NCBI GenBank assembly: GCA_032622095.1 | Contig: CP136064.1 | Span: forward strand, 192,541,948-192,605,947 | DNA: 64,000 nucleotides | DNA from: Siphonodentalium dalli | Lineage: Eukaryota > Mollusca > Scaphopoda > Gadilida > Siphonodentaliidae | Reading direction: 5' to 3' | Shown: positions 63,824 to 64,000 of the stretch, piece by piece | Layout of the letters: each line of letters begins with the position of its first letter | Numbering within the stretch: position 1 is the stretch's first letter | Notes under the pieces: generated by a model | What the model was told of the DNA's origin: nothing | What the model saw: only the letters and a program-made list of their open reading frames with translations | Database searches by the model: none | Position numbers and translations under genes: made by a program

Positions 63824-63941
63824 CTGTAAAATTTGTGTTTAAATATAATAAATAAAATAATTATACAGTAGTAAGTAGTTTAAACAATTTTGACAGATAT
63901 TGTGGCTCCAGCTTTTGGAGATGTCTGCAGTGTTACTTTAA

Positions 63942-64000
63942 CCCTTCCATGACTGGGGCTTCCTGAAATTTTGCGTTAACCGTGTGCCAATGCATTCTCT
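63942..64000. mobile_element. TTAA-type MITE, copy 4, cut by the window edge
   Basis: TTAA at 63938-63941 precedes CCCTTCCATGACTGGGGCTT, matching the inverse of the right ends of copies 1 and 3. The window stops in the hairpin arm GCCAATGCATTCTCT. Confidence 0.75.

Overview
The window is intron-rich eukaryotic DNA from an animal. The single host gene I can support lies on the minus strand and crosses the whole window. I assembled 17 coding exons from 63823 down to 1413. Their splice phases agree at every junction and give 2,452 uninterrupted codons. Both ends of the gene lie outside the window. The first exon resembles the end of a HOOK-type domain. The next exons carry a Gly-Thr/Ser-Pro segment and a 'NELELDLKEKRQEI' helix that match my memory of vertebrate NuMA just before its long coiled coil. 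Everything after that is coiled coil. I therefore call it a NuMA-like (NUMA1/Mud family) spindle-pole protein. The host is probably a mollusc or another lophotrochozoan. That is an inference from the gene style, the AT-rich introns and the repeat types, and no single marker proves it.

Layout from right to left, following transcription: exons e1-e2 (63.8-61.2 kb) flank an intron holding a broken pogo-type transposon. Exons e3-e5 (58.6-52.1 kb) are separated by a 29-bp minisatellite, a TTAA-type MITE and a 3.1-kb nested inverted-repeat structure. Intron 5 (43.0-52.1 kb) is almost filled by a ~160-bp tandem array, itself broken by two transposons. Exons e6-e7 (42.9 and 38.1 kb) flank a 1.26-kb hAT-like insertion. 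Intron 7 holds three more terminal-inverted-repeat (TIR) elements, one with an intact 145-codon reading frame. Exons e8-e9 are a duplicated pair. Exon e10 (26373-30467) is a single 4,095-bp exon built largely from 102-residue coiled-coil repeats. Exon e11 follows at 23.5 kb. Intron 11 is occupied by a 7,048-bp element with long inverted arms. Exons e12-e17 (15.2-1.4 kb) complete the visible part and end in the coiled coil.

Mobile elements make up most of the remaining sequence. Many insertions can be delimited to the base because both TIRs and target-site duplications (TSDs) are visible, and in several cases an uninterrupted neighbouring copy shows the empty site. TSD lengths of 2, 3, 5, 6, 7, 8 and 24 bp occur, so several transposition systems have used this one gene as a landing zone. 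Repeat boundaries given as 'about' were read by eye.
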